Shown piece after piece: positions 9,815 to 22,796 of a stretch of 24,285 nt of DNA. Source of the DNA: Acephala macrosclerotiorum (taxonomy: Eukaryota; Ascomycota; Leotiomycetes; Helotiales; Mollisiaceae). How positions within the stretch are numbered: the first letter of the stretch is position 1; each line of letters starts with the position of its first letter. A model generated the notes under the pieces. The model was not told where the DNA came from. It made no database searches and was given only the letters and a program-made list of their open reading frames with translations. Position numbers and translations under genes: made by a program. The stretch covers positions 1 to 24,285 of the forward strand of contig MU119717.1 in the NCBI GenBank assembly GCA_014904845.1, written 5' to 3'.

Positions 9815-11852
9815 GAAACGAGAGAAACATTTTATTTTTATTTAATGAAAAAGTTTTGTAATATTTCTTGTTATTATATTTAATTTTTATTTTAAATATA
9901 TAATTTTCTAATATTTATTTTATTTTTACTTTTTTATAGTAATTTTTTTTATATTAAAAATTGTTTATTATTAAACGAAAATAAATATACTATTAATGAA
10001 TTCTTTTTCTATTTTTATCGTAATATATTCGATTTTATTATTTCAAAAACTTTTTTTATTTCGAAAAATTCGTTTAATTTTAATAATAATTTCTCGATTT
10101 TTATTATCAATTTAATTTTTTTAATTTTAAATAAATTTGAAAATAAAATAATTTGTTTTATATTTTCGAGATTTATAAAACATTATATAATTTTTTAATA
10201 TTTGATCGAATTATTTTTTGATTATTATTTTTTTAACGCTTTTAATATAAATATATTCTTAATAACAATAATAGAAATTTCATTGAAAATAATAATTTTT
10301 TTAATTTTTTTATTATTACGTTTAATATTAATATAAAAAAATTTCAAAAATTTCTTATAATATTTAATATTTTCAATAATTTGAATTAAATCGAACTCGA
10401 TTTAACGAACGTTATTATCGATTAATAATTTTAATTCAAGTATATTTAATCGTTTATAATAAAAAAAAAATTAATTTATTTTTTTCGAATTTTATTTCAA
10501 TAAAATTTTACGAATTTTTTCAATGAATTTTATATACAATATTTTACAAAATTGAAATACATTATTTAAAAAAATAAAAATATATATTATTTAATATATT
10601 TTAAACGTGAAATTTTAAAAACTTTTATTATTTTATATATTTTTTAAAAAATTTTCTTTTTTTTAATTATATTAAAAATTGTCGTTTATTTTTTACAATA
10701 TATATTTTACGAATATTAATATTATATAATTATTCGATATATATATTCGAAATATTATATTTTTATTTTAAATTTTAAAATTTATTTGTAATTCGAACGT
10801 ATAAAATAAATATCGTATTTAAAAATTTAAATTATTTTGATTATAATTTTTTTTTTTATTATTAAATTTATAAAATACAATATTTTTATTTTTTTTCGAT
10901 TTTTTTATATTAAGAAATATTATTTTACTAGAGATTAATTTATTTCTATTTATTATTTTACTATTAAAAATTAATAAAATATTAATTATTATTTAATATT
11001 TTTTTTATATTTTATTATTATTTTTATAGTAATATATTCGTTTAAATATTATATATTTTTTTAAATATATTATAATTTGATTTTTTTATTTTATTTTATA
11101 TTAAAAACGTTTATTTATATTTCGATTTAATTGAACGTACGTAAATATAATAATTTTTTGTTTTTTATTTTTAATATATCGAATTAATTTTTCGATTATT
11201 TTATATTTTAATTTTATTTTTTTCGTTTATTATACTATAAATTATTATAAAATATATCTCAAAAAAAAAAAAAAATTTTTAATTTTTTTATATTAAATTC
11301 GAATTTTATTTTATTTTATTATTATTATTTTATTTATTTTTTATTTTTTATTATTTGCGTTTATTATATTTATTTGTTTTAATAATAATCGTTATATTAA
11401 ATTTTATTCGCATTTTTTATAAAAAAAAAAAAATTTAATTATATTTAAATTATAAATAATTTATTTGAAATTATTTATTTTTCAAATAAAAATATTTATT
11501 ATTAATATTAAAATATTCTAATTATTTTATTTCAATATATTAAAAAAAATAATTTAAATATATTCGAATTTTTTATCGCGATTAATATAATAATTGATAT
11601 TTGATTTTAATTATTACATGTAAAATCGAGTAAATAATATTATCGCGAAATAAAATACATATATTATCAAATTTTAAATTTTTTTAATTATCAAAAATAG
11701 ATTAAATAATTAAATCGATAAATATAATAACGATCAATTTACGAATTATATTACTTCTTTTTTTAAATATTTAATTCGTATTATAAATCAATTCGAGAAT
11801 TTTTTTATTTGTAATATTATTAAATATAATAATTATTCGATTATCGTTATAA

Positions 11853-11868
11853 ATGATTTTAAAATCAT
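11853..11868. repeat. Perfect 16-bp palindrome
   Basis: ATGATTTTAAAATCAT is identical to its reverse complement. It resembles the palindrome at 7731-7744 (CGATTTTAAAATCG), sharing GATTTTAAAATC at the core. Both may be chance in DNA of this composition. Confidence 0.6.
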
Positions 11869-14800
11869 AAAAAATATATTTATTAAAAATTATTTTATAA
11901 ACTTTATAAAAAAAAGTAATTTATATAAAATTCGTATTAAAAATATAAAATCGATATTATTTTCAAAAAATAAAAAAAAATAAAAAAAAATAAACAATTT
12001 TTTTCAAAATAAATTTTTTTTTTAAATTAAAATACGTTTATTATTATTTTTTTTATATTTTTCAATATAATTATTAATCGAGATTAAAATTGAATAATAA
12101 TTCGATATTTGATTACAAATATTAAATATTTAATCAATTTTCAAAAACGATTATAAATAATTTTAATTTAAACGAATTTAATAATATTGAATCAATTATT
12201 GTAAAAAAAATAAACAATGTTTTATTTACTAGTAAAAAATCGAAAAAAAGAAAATTAATATCGAAAAAAAAACAAACGATTAATAATAAAAACGATTTTT
12301 AATAAAAAAAAAAATTTAATTATTTTTTATATTATTATATTTAATTATATTTCTTTTTATCGTTTTATATTATTTAATCGTTTACAATTAATAATTTGTT
12401 CGATTTTTTATTTTATAAAATCGATTTTTATTATAATTCAAAATATTAATATATTTATACGTTTATTATAAATTGAATTAATTTTATTTTTTATTTAATA
12501 TTAAAATTTTTATTTGTTTTATTTAATATATATTTTTTTTATTTCTATAATAATTTGTATCGAATTATTTTTTTTTCGATTTAAATTATTATTATAATTA
12601 TTTTAAAAATTATTAATTTATAGATTTATTACGTAAAATATATAAATTATTAATTATTTTTTATTTTCGCGTTTTATTGTTATTTTGAGTATTTTCTCGA
12701 TTTTTATTTTTTTTATTTTTTTCAAATTATTTTTTTATATATTTTTAAATTAATTAATTTTTTTATATATATATTAATACTATATAAATATATAATCTTT
12801 TTATCGTATTATAATTTATCGTATATTATTATATTTTTTTTTTTTTAAAATTTTAAAATTTTTTTTTTTTCAAATATTTTTTATAATTTCTACGTAATTA
12901 TTTTTTCGATTTTATATATACGCGAAATTTTTTATTTTTTTTTATTTTTTTTTATTCGTTTCGAATTTATTAACGATTTTAATAAATTAAACGTTTTATT
13001 TTTATTATAATAAATAATATTTGTATTTTATATATTGTAAACAAAAAAACGATTTTATTAAATAAAAATTCTAATATTTATTTTTTGAACTTTATAAATA
13101 CATTTTAAACTAATTAATATTTTTTCAATTTTTCAAATCAAATTTTTTTTTTAAAAAAAATATTGCGTAAAATTTACATTTCTCGAATTGTATTTTTTTA
13201 TATACAATTAAACTCGTTAACAATTACAAAATTATTAATTCGATTATAAAATTATTTTTTTATTATTATTATTATATTTTAAATCGCAATTATTATTTTT
13301 ATTAATTTTTTTTTTATTAATACGTAATATTAATTTATTAAATTTAATAATTTTAAATTAATTTTAGAAATTCGATTTTAATTCAATAATAAATATTAAT
13401 AATTTATTAAAATTCAATTTTTAAATTCGTTTTTATATTATATTTTTATTAGTTTTTATTTTTTTTTATTTGTTAATTATATAAAATGTAATACGAATTT
13501 CGATTTATATAATTATTTGAATTTTAATAATTATTATTTTTATAATAATCGTTTAAAAATCGATAATTATAATTATTATTTATATTAAAATTAAATAATA
13601 TTCAATATATAATATAATAAAAATTTTTTTTTATATTTTAATATTTTGTAAAATTTATAATTAATATATTTAAAAATCAATAAACAAAAATTTAATAATA
13701 AACAATTTTATTTTAAAATTAATTATTAATATTTTTTTATATATTTATATATTTCTAAAAAATATTATTTTAAAAATAAATACTAAAATCAAATATTCGT
13801 TTTAATTTAATAAAAAAACATATAATATTGTACGCAATATAATTATTATATATTTTATTTAAAACGTATATATTATTATCAAATTTATTAATTATTATAT
13901 TATAAAAATTAAATAAATAAAAATTATCAATTTTATAATAATATTTATATTAATTATTTTTAAATTTATTCTATTTACGATTATAAAATAATATTACGAA
14001 TTTCAATATAATTTTATTTAAATCGAATTTACTATAAAAAATAATTAAATTAAAATTTATTAATAACAATTTTAACAATAATATTTTACGAACTTTTAAT
14101 AATAATTTTCAATTAATAATTAATTTTTTACAATTAATATTATTACATTTAAAATTTTCTCAATATTTAAAAATAATTATAATTATTATTACAATTAATT
14201 TCTTAAAATTATTATTTTACTCGTTTATAAATTCTAGTTATTATTTTTTAAAAATAATAAAATCGATATTATTATTATTCAATGATTAAATTCTTCGTAA
14301 AAAATATTCGAATTCTATACGAAAATTAGTATTATAATCGTAAAAAACTTTTATTCTTTAAATATTCGTTAAATATTTGTAAAATTTCAAAAAATAAAAT
14401 TTAAATATTAAATTCTTTGTCGTTTTCTAATATAAAAACTAATATTTTAACGAATATAAAATCGTTATCAAAATCGAAATTTATAATATTTATTAATATT
14501 TATTAATATTTATAATTAAATAATTTACGTAATTTAAAAACTTTATATAATAAAACGATTAATTAATAAATTTAAATATATATTCAAAAAAAATAATAAT
14601 ATTATTACAATTTTTAAAAGTTTTAAAAAACGTTTATTGTATTAATATTAATTATAAAAATTGTAATTTAAAGTATTATATTTATATTTATTTGAATTTA
14701 TTATATATTTATTATTTTATTATTATTAAATAATAATTATATTGAAATTTGTATTAATATTATTATTATTAATTTATTTTTATTATTATTAATTTCGAAT

Positions 14801-16424
14801 AATTTTTATTTTTTCGTGTACTTTATTCGAAAAATGAATTTTTATACAAATTTTAATATTATTATTATTGTAATTTGTAATTTTTCAATTTTTTTATTAT
14901 TAATTAATATTTCGATTATTATATTCAATTTTTAATTTTAGATTTTTATTTTAAACAATAATAATTTTTATTTTAATTATTATATACTAATAAATCGAAT
15001 TAATAATTAACGTTTAATATTAATAAAAAATAATAATAAATTTAATATCAAATTTTAATTTAATTATAAATATAAATTGAAAATAAATACAATAAATTCT
15101 CGAAAAATCAATTTTTAAAATTATTTAATTTATAGAATTGTTTTATTATTTTATTAATATTTAATAATTTTGAAAAACGATATTTATATATATATTTATT
15201 AATTTCTTTTTTTCTTTTTCTTATTATTTCTTTTTTTACAAATATTCGTATTATTATTAATTTTTGTATTATTATAAATTATTTATTTACAATATTCAAT
15301 ATTATAATTTTTGTTTTATTTTATATACTCGATTCGATTTACAAAAATCGATTTTTATATTATTTACTTTTTTAATTTTACTATTTTTTTTTTAAACTTT
15401 TTCTTATTACGTATTATTAATTTTTTCTTTTTTTTATATACAAATTTTATTATTTGTATATATTTAAAATAAAATTAATTTATATTTTTAATCGTTTTAT
15501 TTTATAATTATATTTAATCAAATTATAATTTAAATTAATTTATATTATTTGTATTTTTGAATTTTTTATTTTATATCAAATTATATTTTAAATCGTATTT
15601 TCAAAATTTTATATATATATACAATTTTTTTTACAATTTAATATTATAATTATTCGAATTTCAATTTGTATCGATTTAAAATTAAATTTAATATATTCGA
15701 TTTATTTTTTTTTAATATTTAATTAAATATTTTTTCGTATTTGAATTTATTTAAATTTTTATTTTTTTATTAAAATTTATTGTATTTTATTTATTATTTA
15801 ATTATTCGATATAATTTTATATTGATTTTTTTATTTTTTTTTTATATTATATATTTATTATTTCTATTTTGAAATTATTTTATATTTTTATTTATATATT
15901 ATTATTATTCTAATAATTATATAAAATTTACGATTTTTTTATTAATAATTATTATTGTTTTTATTGTTTATTTTTATTTATATTATTATTCTTCGATTTT
16001 ATATTTATTCGTTATATAATATTATACGTATTTTAATTCGATAAATATATACGATAAAAATAATTACAACGAAAAAAAAAAATTATTAAAATTATTTTAA
16101 ATAAAAACGATATAAATCAATAAATTAAAAATTTTATTTTTAAATATTTTTATAATATTAACGAATTTTTGATTATTATCAATAATTCGTAATTTTTAAA
16201 ACTTAATAATATTTTATTAATCAATTTTCGAATTTTTATATAAATATAAATAAAACAATATATTTATTATAATTATTAATTATTCAATACAAAATTTAAT
16301 AAATAATATTATAATAAAAAAAACATATAATAATTTCAAATTTATTATTTTATTTATTTTATTTTAAATAATAATTTTTAAATCGATTAAATAATATTCG
16401 ATTTTATATTTAACGTATTAATAA

Positions 16425-16444
16425 TTTTTTTTTTTTTTTTTTTT
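16425..16444. repeat. Uninterrupted 20-T homopolymer
   Basis: The longest pure homopolymer noticed in the window. A comparable 17-T run lies at the right end (24267-24283). Such tracts are rigid and nucleosome-disfavouring, and are also prone to length errors in sequencing. Confidence 0.85.
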
Positions 16445-18371
16445 ATTAATTATTATAATAATAATACAAATTCTAAAAAATTTAATTTATTTGACGTAAA
16501 TTATATATCGTTAAATGTCGTTATTTTAAATTGTATATATTATAGATTTATTTTTCTCGATTACTCAAAATATTAAAATTTTATTAAATAATTTATTTAC
16601 AATAAATCGACAAAAAATAAAAAAACTTATATTACGAATAATTACAATTTTTATTAGAAAACTAATAATAATCAAAGTTTAAAAATTTCAAAATTTTTTT
16701 ATTTAAATAAATTGAATTTATTCGAAATAAAAATTTTATAATAAAATTTTTTCGTATTATATATAATATTATCAATTGCGAGAATTTTCAATTAATATTA
16801 ATTAAAACTAATAAATAATTACAAATATATATTAAAAAATTAAAAAATAAAAACGTTAAATAATAATCGAATTATAAAAATAATAAAAATATTAAATTTA
16901 CAAATATAAAAAAATAATCAAAATAAAAAATTCGTCGTTATTTACGATTTTAATTACGTTTTTCAATTACAAAAACGAATTATATAAATAAAATATATTA
17001 ATTTTTATCGATTAATTATTATTTAATATTTTTTAAATCGATTTATTTTTATATTTATATTGTTATTATTATCGATATATGAAATATTATAAAATTTTAT
17101 AATATTTTTTTAATTTATTAAATATATAAAATAAAATTTAAATAATTTTATTTATATAATAATCGAAAAAAAAAATTTTTTTAATATAATAAATAAAATA
17201 TCGATTATTGTATAAAAAGTGTTTTTATTTATTGAAAAAAATTACGAACGAGTATTTAATTAATATAATATTAAAAATTGAAAAAAAAAAATTTCAATAT
17301 ATTTATATTAAGAAAATCTAATAAATTTTTAAATATTTTTATATTAATTTCAATTAAAATATATTAATTATTTTCGATTTTAATAAAACGAAAAAACGAT
17401 TTAAAAATATAATATCGTTTAATTTTATAAATTTGAAATTTTAATCATTAAAAAAAATAATAAACGTTTTTGTTTTTAATCGTTTATATAAGAAATTTAT
17501 ATTGTTTTTTAATATAATTTACAATTTAAAGTAATTCGAGATTATTATTATTATTAGTAATAAAAATAATATAATTTTTGATTATTTTATAGAGATTTAT
17601 TGTATTTTTTATATTTAATTTTTCGTTTTTATTGTTTTTATAAAAAAATATTTCGATCGAATAATTTATTATATTAAAATTATTAAGTTTTAAAAATGTA
17701 ATTTATTTTATATATATTTTATGATTAAAATGTATTTTTTTTTTACGTTTTATTAAATTGTATATATTTTTATTATATGTTTATTTAATTGATTAACGTT
17801 TTTTTTTTATAATTGTATTCGAGAATCGATAAAATAAATATCGATTAAATTATTTTAAAACGTTTATTAAACGAAAAAAAGAATTTAAAATTTTATAAAA
17901 TTATTAAACGATATATAATATATTCGAAGAATTATTTTAAATAAAAATTCGATAAATTATAGTTTTATTATAATAATACAAAAAAATACGATTAATGTAT
18001 TTACAATTTTTTTTAATTTTTACGAGAATATAATTTTGTAAACGATATTAAAAAAATATATTTTTAATAAATTACGAAAAACGATTAATAAATTTCGTTT
18101 TATATTTTAATTTTATTGAAATTTATAGATTACTTTTTAAATATCGATTTATATTTTAATTTTAATATTATATTGTATTTATTTAAATATTTTTATAAAA
18201 AATCGAATATTATTAAATATATTATTTTTAATAAAATAAATAATAATATTTCAAAATTTGATAATTTTTAATTAATTCGATAATTTTTATTTAATAAAAT
18301 CGTTTAAAAGATTATAAATTTTTATATCGCGTACTATATATCGACAGTTTATTTTATTAATTTATATTTAA

Positions 18372-18442
18372 AAAATAAACAATTAAAATAAATATTTTGT
18401 CAAAAAAAAACTTTTAATATTACAAAATTAATTGTTTATTTT
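18372..18442. repeat. 71-nt imperfect hairpin with a perfect 15-bp outer stem
   Basis: AAAATAAACAATTAA (18372-18386) is the exact reverse complement of 18428-18442. Inside it, ATTTTGT (18394-18400) pairs with ACAAAAT (18422-18428, sharing one base with the outer arm). This leaves a 7-nt bulge on the left side and a 21-nt loop. The overall length falls in the range of small-RNA precursor hairpins, but the stem is nearly all A-T and would be weak. A decayed miniature inverted-repeat element is another reading. Confidence 0.55.
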
Positions 18443-20554
18443 AATCGACTACAAAAAACAATATTCAATCAATTTATTATTTTCGATTGTTACATTAAAT
18501 TTTTCTGTATTTTTATTATTAATAAATATTGTAAAAAATTAAAAAATAGAAAATAATAAATCGAAATTCAAAATAAAAAAATCGCTCGATTATTTATAAT
18601 TACTAAAAAGAAAAAAAAAATTAATTATTATTTGTTTTTATTTTTATAACGTTAATAATAAAAAATTGTATTATTTTAAATATTTGTTTTTATAGCTTTT
18701 AATTAAATCGTTTGTAGAATTTTATACAATTAATAAAATAAATTTTTTTTTTTATTAAATTATATACAAAAATCGAAATTTATTTTAAAACAATAAAAAA
18801 ACATTTTTCGTTATATAAAAAACAATAAATCAAAGTAATTTATTTACGTAATTACGTTTTTTATTTGTAGAAATAATAACAATATTTAATTATATTTTTT
18901 TAAATATTTGAAATTTGTTTATTTATGAATTTATAATAAATTATATTAATATAAATTATAAAAATTAAAAAAAACGTACTTTTTTTAATATTAATTATTA
19001 TTTAAAGTTTTATAATTCGAATTTTATAAAAATCGAACTTTTAAACGTAAAAAAAAAATACTTTTAAATTTATTATTATTTTCGATTTTTTTTAATTCGA
19101 TAAAACTTTTTACAATAAAAAATTAATAATTACAAATAAATTTTTAATAATAAATAATAAAAAATCTATTAATAATTACAAAAAAAAATTGAAAATAGTA
19201 ATAAATCAATAAAATATATATTCGTTAAAAAAAAATTAATCGAAATAAAATTTTTATTATAAATATATTAATTTTTAAATATAAATTTCAAAAAAAAATT
19301 ATTTATAGTATATTACGATCGAAAAATAATAATCTATTTTTATTTCAATATATTTATTAATTAAATTATAATAATTTACAAATATTGAATTTCTTTTATT
19401 AATTATCGCGTTAAATTAATACAAATTATTAAATTTATTATTTGAAAAAAAATATCGATAATTTATAAAATCAATATTGAAATTATAAATGTTTAATTGA
19501 AAGTTTTTATAAATAACAATAATTTGTTTAAAAAGATTTTATTTATTAAAATTAAAAATTTCAAATAAATTGTTTTTATAATTAAATATAATAATATTCA
19601 AAATATTATTTAAATTTTTATTATTATTTTTATTATTTGAAAATCTTTTTATTTACTTTTTTTATATTAATCAATACAAAATATCGAAAATATAAAATAA
19701 TACAATTATATTAATAATATTCGAAAAAATAAAAAAATAAAATTTATTATCAAATTATAATACATTGAAAATATTAAAAATCTCGAAATAATACTCGAAT
19801 TTTTTTTTTTTTTAAAAGTATTTTTTAGATTAATTATTTATATTAAACAAAAAAAAATTTTTATATTAAATAAATACGTAAATAAAATTAATATTATTAT
19901 ATTTAATTAATTATACGTATTTAAAAAAATGTATTACGAATTCGATTTTATTAAAAAAAACAATAAAATATTTAATATTTATATTACGATTTTAAAAAAT
20001 TATTTATTTAAATTATATAATTTTAAAATATTATTGAATTAATTCAAATTAAAAAAAAATTATATTTGTATTATTATACGAAATTTGAATTTAAAAAAAC
20101 GATTAATAAAAAATATTAAAATTATTATTCGAGATTTTTAAAAACATTTTATTGTCGTACAAATTTTAAATAAAAACGATTATAAGATTTCGAATAATAA
20201 AATAGTTTTTTCGAAAATTATTTTCAAATTCAATTTAAATAATTTCAATTTTCGTTAAAATTAATTTATATTACGATTTTTAATTTTTATTAAAATTTAA
20301 TATTAAATCGAATAATTTTCGATTTTAAAATTAAAATTTTTACGTATAAATAATTGTATATAATTTTAACGAAAATTAAAAATCGTTTTAATAAATTAAT
20401 TTTTTATAATAAAAATAATTTCGAATACGAAACAATTAATATTATTATATAACGACTTTTAATAAACTCGAAAAAAATAATAAAAATAACGAATAATATT
20501 TTATAAGATAAATATTTTATTATAATATTAAAAAAACAAAAAAAAAAAAAAAAT

Positions 20555-20572
20555 AAATCGATCGATCGATTT
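20555..20572. repeat. 18-bp (TCGA)n palindrome after a 16-A tract
   Basis: Three TCGA units within AAATCGATCGATCGATTT, a perfect palindrome, directly follow a run of 16 A (20538-20553, then T). It lies about 80 bp before the 30-bp array, whose core also contains ATCGAT. Confidence 0.8.
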
Positions 20573-20650
20573 TAAATTAATATTAATTCGAAATATTTCG
20601 ATTTATTTATTGTATTAAAATATATAAATTTAAAAATAATTATTTAAAAT

Positions 20651-20905
20651 AATCGATTCGATTAAATATAATCGTTTTTATTAATTGATTAAAAGTAATC
20701 AACTTTGAAATCAATCGATTAAAAATAATCGTTTTTAAAATTAATCGATTAAAATAATCGTTTTTATTAATTAATTAAAAATACTCGATTTTAAAATTAA
20801 TTAATTAAAACAATCGATTAAAAATAATCGATTTTGAAATCAATCGATTAAAAATAATTATTTTTAAAATTAATCGATTAAAAATAATCGTTTTTATTAA
20901 TCGTC
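20651..20905. repeat. 30-bp array built on AATCGATT palindromes
   Basis: Repeats of AATCGATTAAAAATAATCG followed by TTTTTAAAATT (30 bp) have heads near 20651, 20683, 20713, 20743, 20769, 20799, 20812, 20842 and 20872. Most steps are 30 bp, with one 32-bp, one 26-bp and one 13-bp step. Many heads form the perfect 12-bp palindrome TTAATCGATTAA, and others are decayed to TTAATTAATTAA by loss of CG. The left half of the unit (TCGATTAAAAATAA) resembles the 13-bp unit at 4639-4846, so the arrays probably share a founder motif. No function can be assigned; palindromic heads could bind a dimeric protein. Confidence 0.85.
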
Positions 20906-22005
20906 TTATAATAATTATTTTATTATAATTTATAAATTAATAATTTATATATTTATTGAATTTTGAACTTTGTTTTTTTATTCGTTATTATAATTGTATT
21001 TAATTTTATAATATAATTATTTATATTTACAATTTTATTATTAATTATTATTTTTTATTTTATTAATATTTATTTACTTTTTTTTTTGTTTTAATAATAT
21101 ATTTCTATTTTTTAAACAAATTATTTTTATTTTTTTTTATTTTTATTTCAATTAATTTTTTTTATATTAATTTTTTTTTTTTAAATAAATAAAATTATAA
21201 TTTGAAAATTTGTTTTATATTATTATTTTTAATATATTATTATATTCGAATTTTATTAACGAGTATTATTATCGCGTTATAATTGATTTCAAATAAAATA
21301 TAATCGATTTTATGAAAATTTTTAGTAATTATTTGTATTTTTACGATTAATTAAAATAATATACGAATTTTTTTTTTTTTAATTAGTGATTATATTTTTG
21401 CGATTAATATATTAATTTTTTCTCGAAAAATATTAATTTCAAAATATATTAATTTAAATAAATTAATTTTCATAATAAAATCAAAAAATTTAATTTTTAA
21501 TTTATTTATTATTTCGAAAAAATAAATAATTTTCAAAGATTATTTTCGTATTAATTTTAAAAAATTTAATAATATTATTTTTAAATTGTATTAATAAAAT
21601 CGTTTATCGATAATAAATATTAAAATAATAATATTATTAATCGATTTGTTTAATATATAAATTAAATTTGTTTTGATTATATTTATAATATTAAAATTTA
21701 TTAAATTGCATTTAATATTTATTTGTATATATACTTTTTATAATATTATTAATTTTAATATATTTAATAAAAATATTAAAATGAATTCGTATTTTAATAA
21801 AATCTTTTTACGTATATAATTAAAATATATATCGTATTATAAAATTTTAATTTATTAATTTTATAAAAATTTTAAAATAAAAAATATAATTAATAAATTG
21901 AATTTTTTTTTTTTTTAAATAAACAATTGATAATATTTTAATATATATATATAAATATAATTTATTTTATTTTGAATACTTTATTTTAATAATAAAAATA
22001 ATATC

Positions 22006-22107
22006 GATTTTTAATTCGTAATAAATTTTTTTATTTTTTTAATTTTAAATATATTTGATTTTTAATTTACGATAAATTTATTTGTTTTTTCAATTTTGGA
22101 TTTGTTT
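22006..22107. repeat. 51-bp tandem duplication
   Basis: 22006-22056 and 22057-22107 are aligned copies of 51 bp, both starting GATTTTTAAT and having AATTTT near position 36. They differ by scattered substitutions with no indel. Copy 2 contains TTTTGGATTTG, one of the few GG dinucleotides in the desert, where copy 1 reads TTTTAAATATA. This is the same G-to-A type of difference seen in the island. Confidence 0.75.
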
Positions 22108-22744
22108 AATAATATAATAAAATTTCGATCAAATAAAATTGAATATCGAATTTTAATAATTAAAAAATTTGATATTAAAATCGAAAAATACAAATTTAAA
22201 TAAATTATTTGAAAATAAAAATAAAAATACAAATAAAACGTAAAAAATAAATAAAATAAATAATCGATTTTTTAAATTGTAATTTTAATATATTACAATT
22301 TCAATTTTAATATTAATTTTTTTCGATTTAAAATTCAATATTAACGTTTTACTATAAATTTATAAAAAAAATTTTGATTATTTTTACGATTTTTTGAATT
22401 AAATTTTAATTTAATAATTTTTTTTAATTTTTTATTTCGATTTCAATATTTTTATTTTTATTCGTAATCGTTTTTATTTAATTTTAATTAAAATAATAAA
22501 TTTAAACAAAATATCAAAAAAAAAATAATTATAAATTTTTAAAATAAAATAATATTAAAATTATTATTTTAATTACGTTTGTATAATTTACTAGAAAATT
22601 ACAATTTACAATTTTCAAAAAATAAATTTTTTTTTAACGAATATAAATTATTTATAATCAATAAATTTTAAATCGAATTTATTGTAAAAAAATTATATAT
22701 ATAAATAATAAATAATTTGAATTTAATTTAAATAAATTCGAGAG

Positions 22745-22796
22745 TTTTAAATATAATTCGAAGTTTTATTTTTTAAATATAATTCAAATTTTATTA
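22745..22796. repeat. 26-bp tandem duplication
   Basis: TTTTAAATATAATTC begins at 22745 and again at 22771. The copies then diverge slightly: GAAGTTTTATT in the first, AAATTTTATTA in the second. Probably a local slippage duplication. Confidence 0.7.

Larger units (their letters stand above)
8660..9830. other. Compositional island with complex sequence
   Basis: The only segment that departs clearly from the desert. GC rises gradually from the left through 8820-9100. A hand count of 9301-9480 gives C=33, G=32 and 7 CpG, so 36% GC with CpG at about 1.2 times expectation. CC, GG and GC, nearly absent elsewhere, are common here. It contains the roughly 203-bp tandem repeat (9102-9512, with decayed relatives from about 8975 and up to about 9540) and ends abruptly at about 9830 in a GC-richer terminal segment. 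No open frame over 64 codons crosses it, so it is not an evident protein gene. It could be a satellite or transposon remnant, or a non-coding transcript with its promoter at the right end. I cannot choose between these. Confidence 0.8.
9831..20554. other. AT-rich desert, no gene seen
   Basis: About 10.7 kb of non-coding AT-rich DNA. A hand count of 14701-15000 gives C=11, G=12 and 5 CpG: 8% GC, with CpG about 11 times expectation. No complex tandem array like those at 3-5.6 kb was noticed. Items listed separately are a 16-bp palindrome (11853-11868), a 20-T tract (16425-16444) and a 71-nt dyad (18372-18442). No tRNA, rRNA, splice pattern or mobile-element end was recognised by eye. Confidence 0.75.

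Noticed and set aside
9636..9830. 64-codon open frame on the minus strand across the island edge
   Set aside because: It starts at ATG and lies in the GC-richest segment, where stops are rarer anyway. It spans both hairpin arms, has no domain or signal that I recognise, and ends in low-complexity F/Y/K residues from AT-rich sequence. A short real peptide cannot be excluded, but nothing supports it.
16425..16444. 20-T tract as a polymerase III or intrinsic terminator
   Set aside because: No upstream RNA gene or GC-containing stem precedes it.
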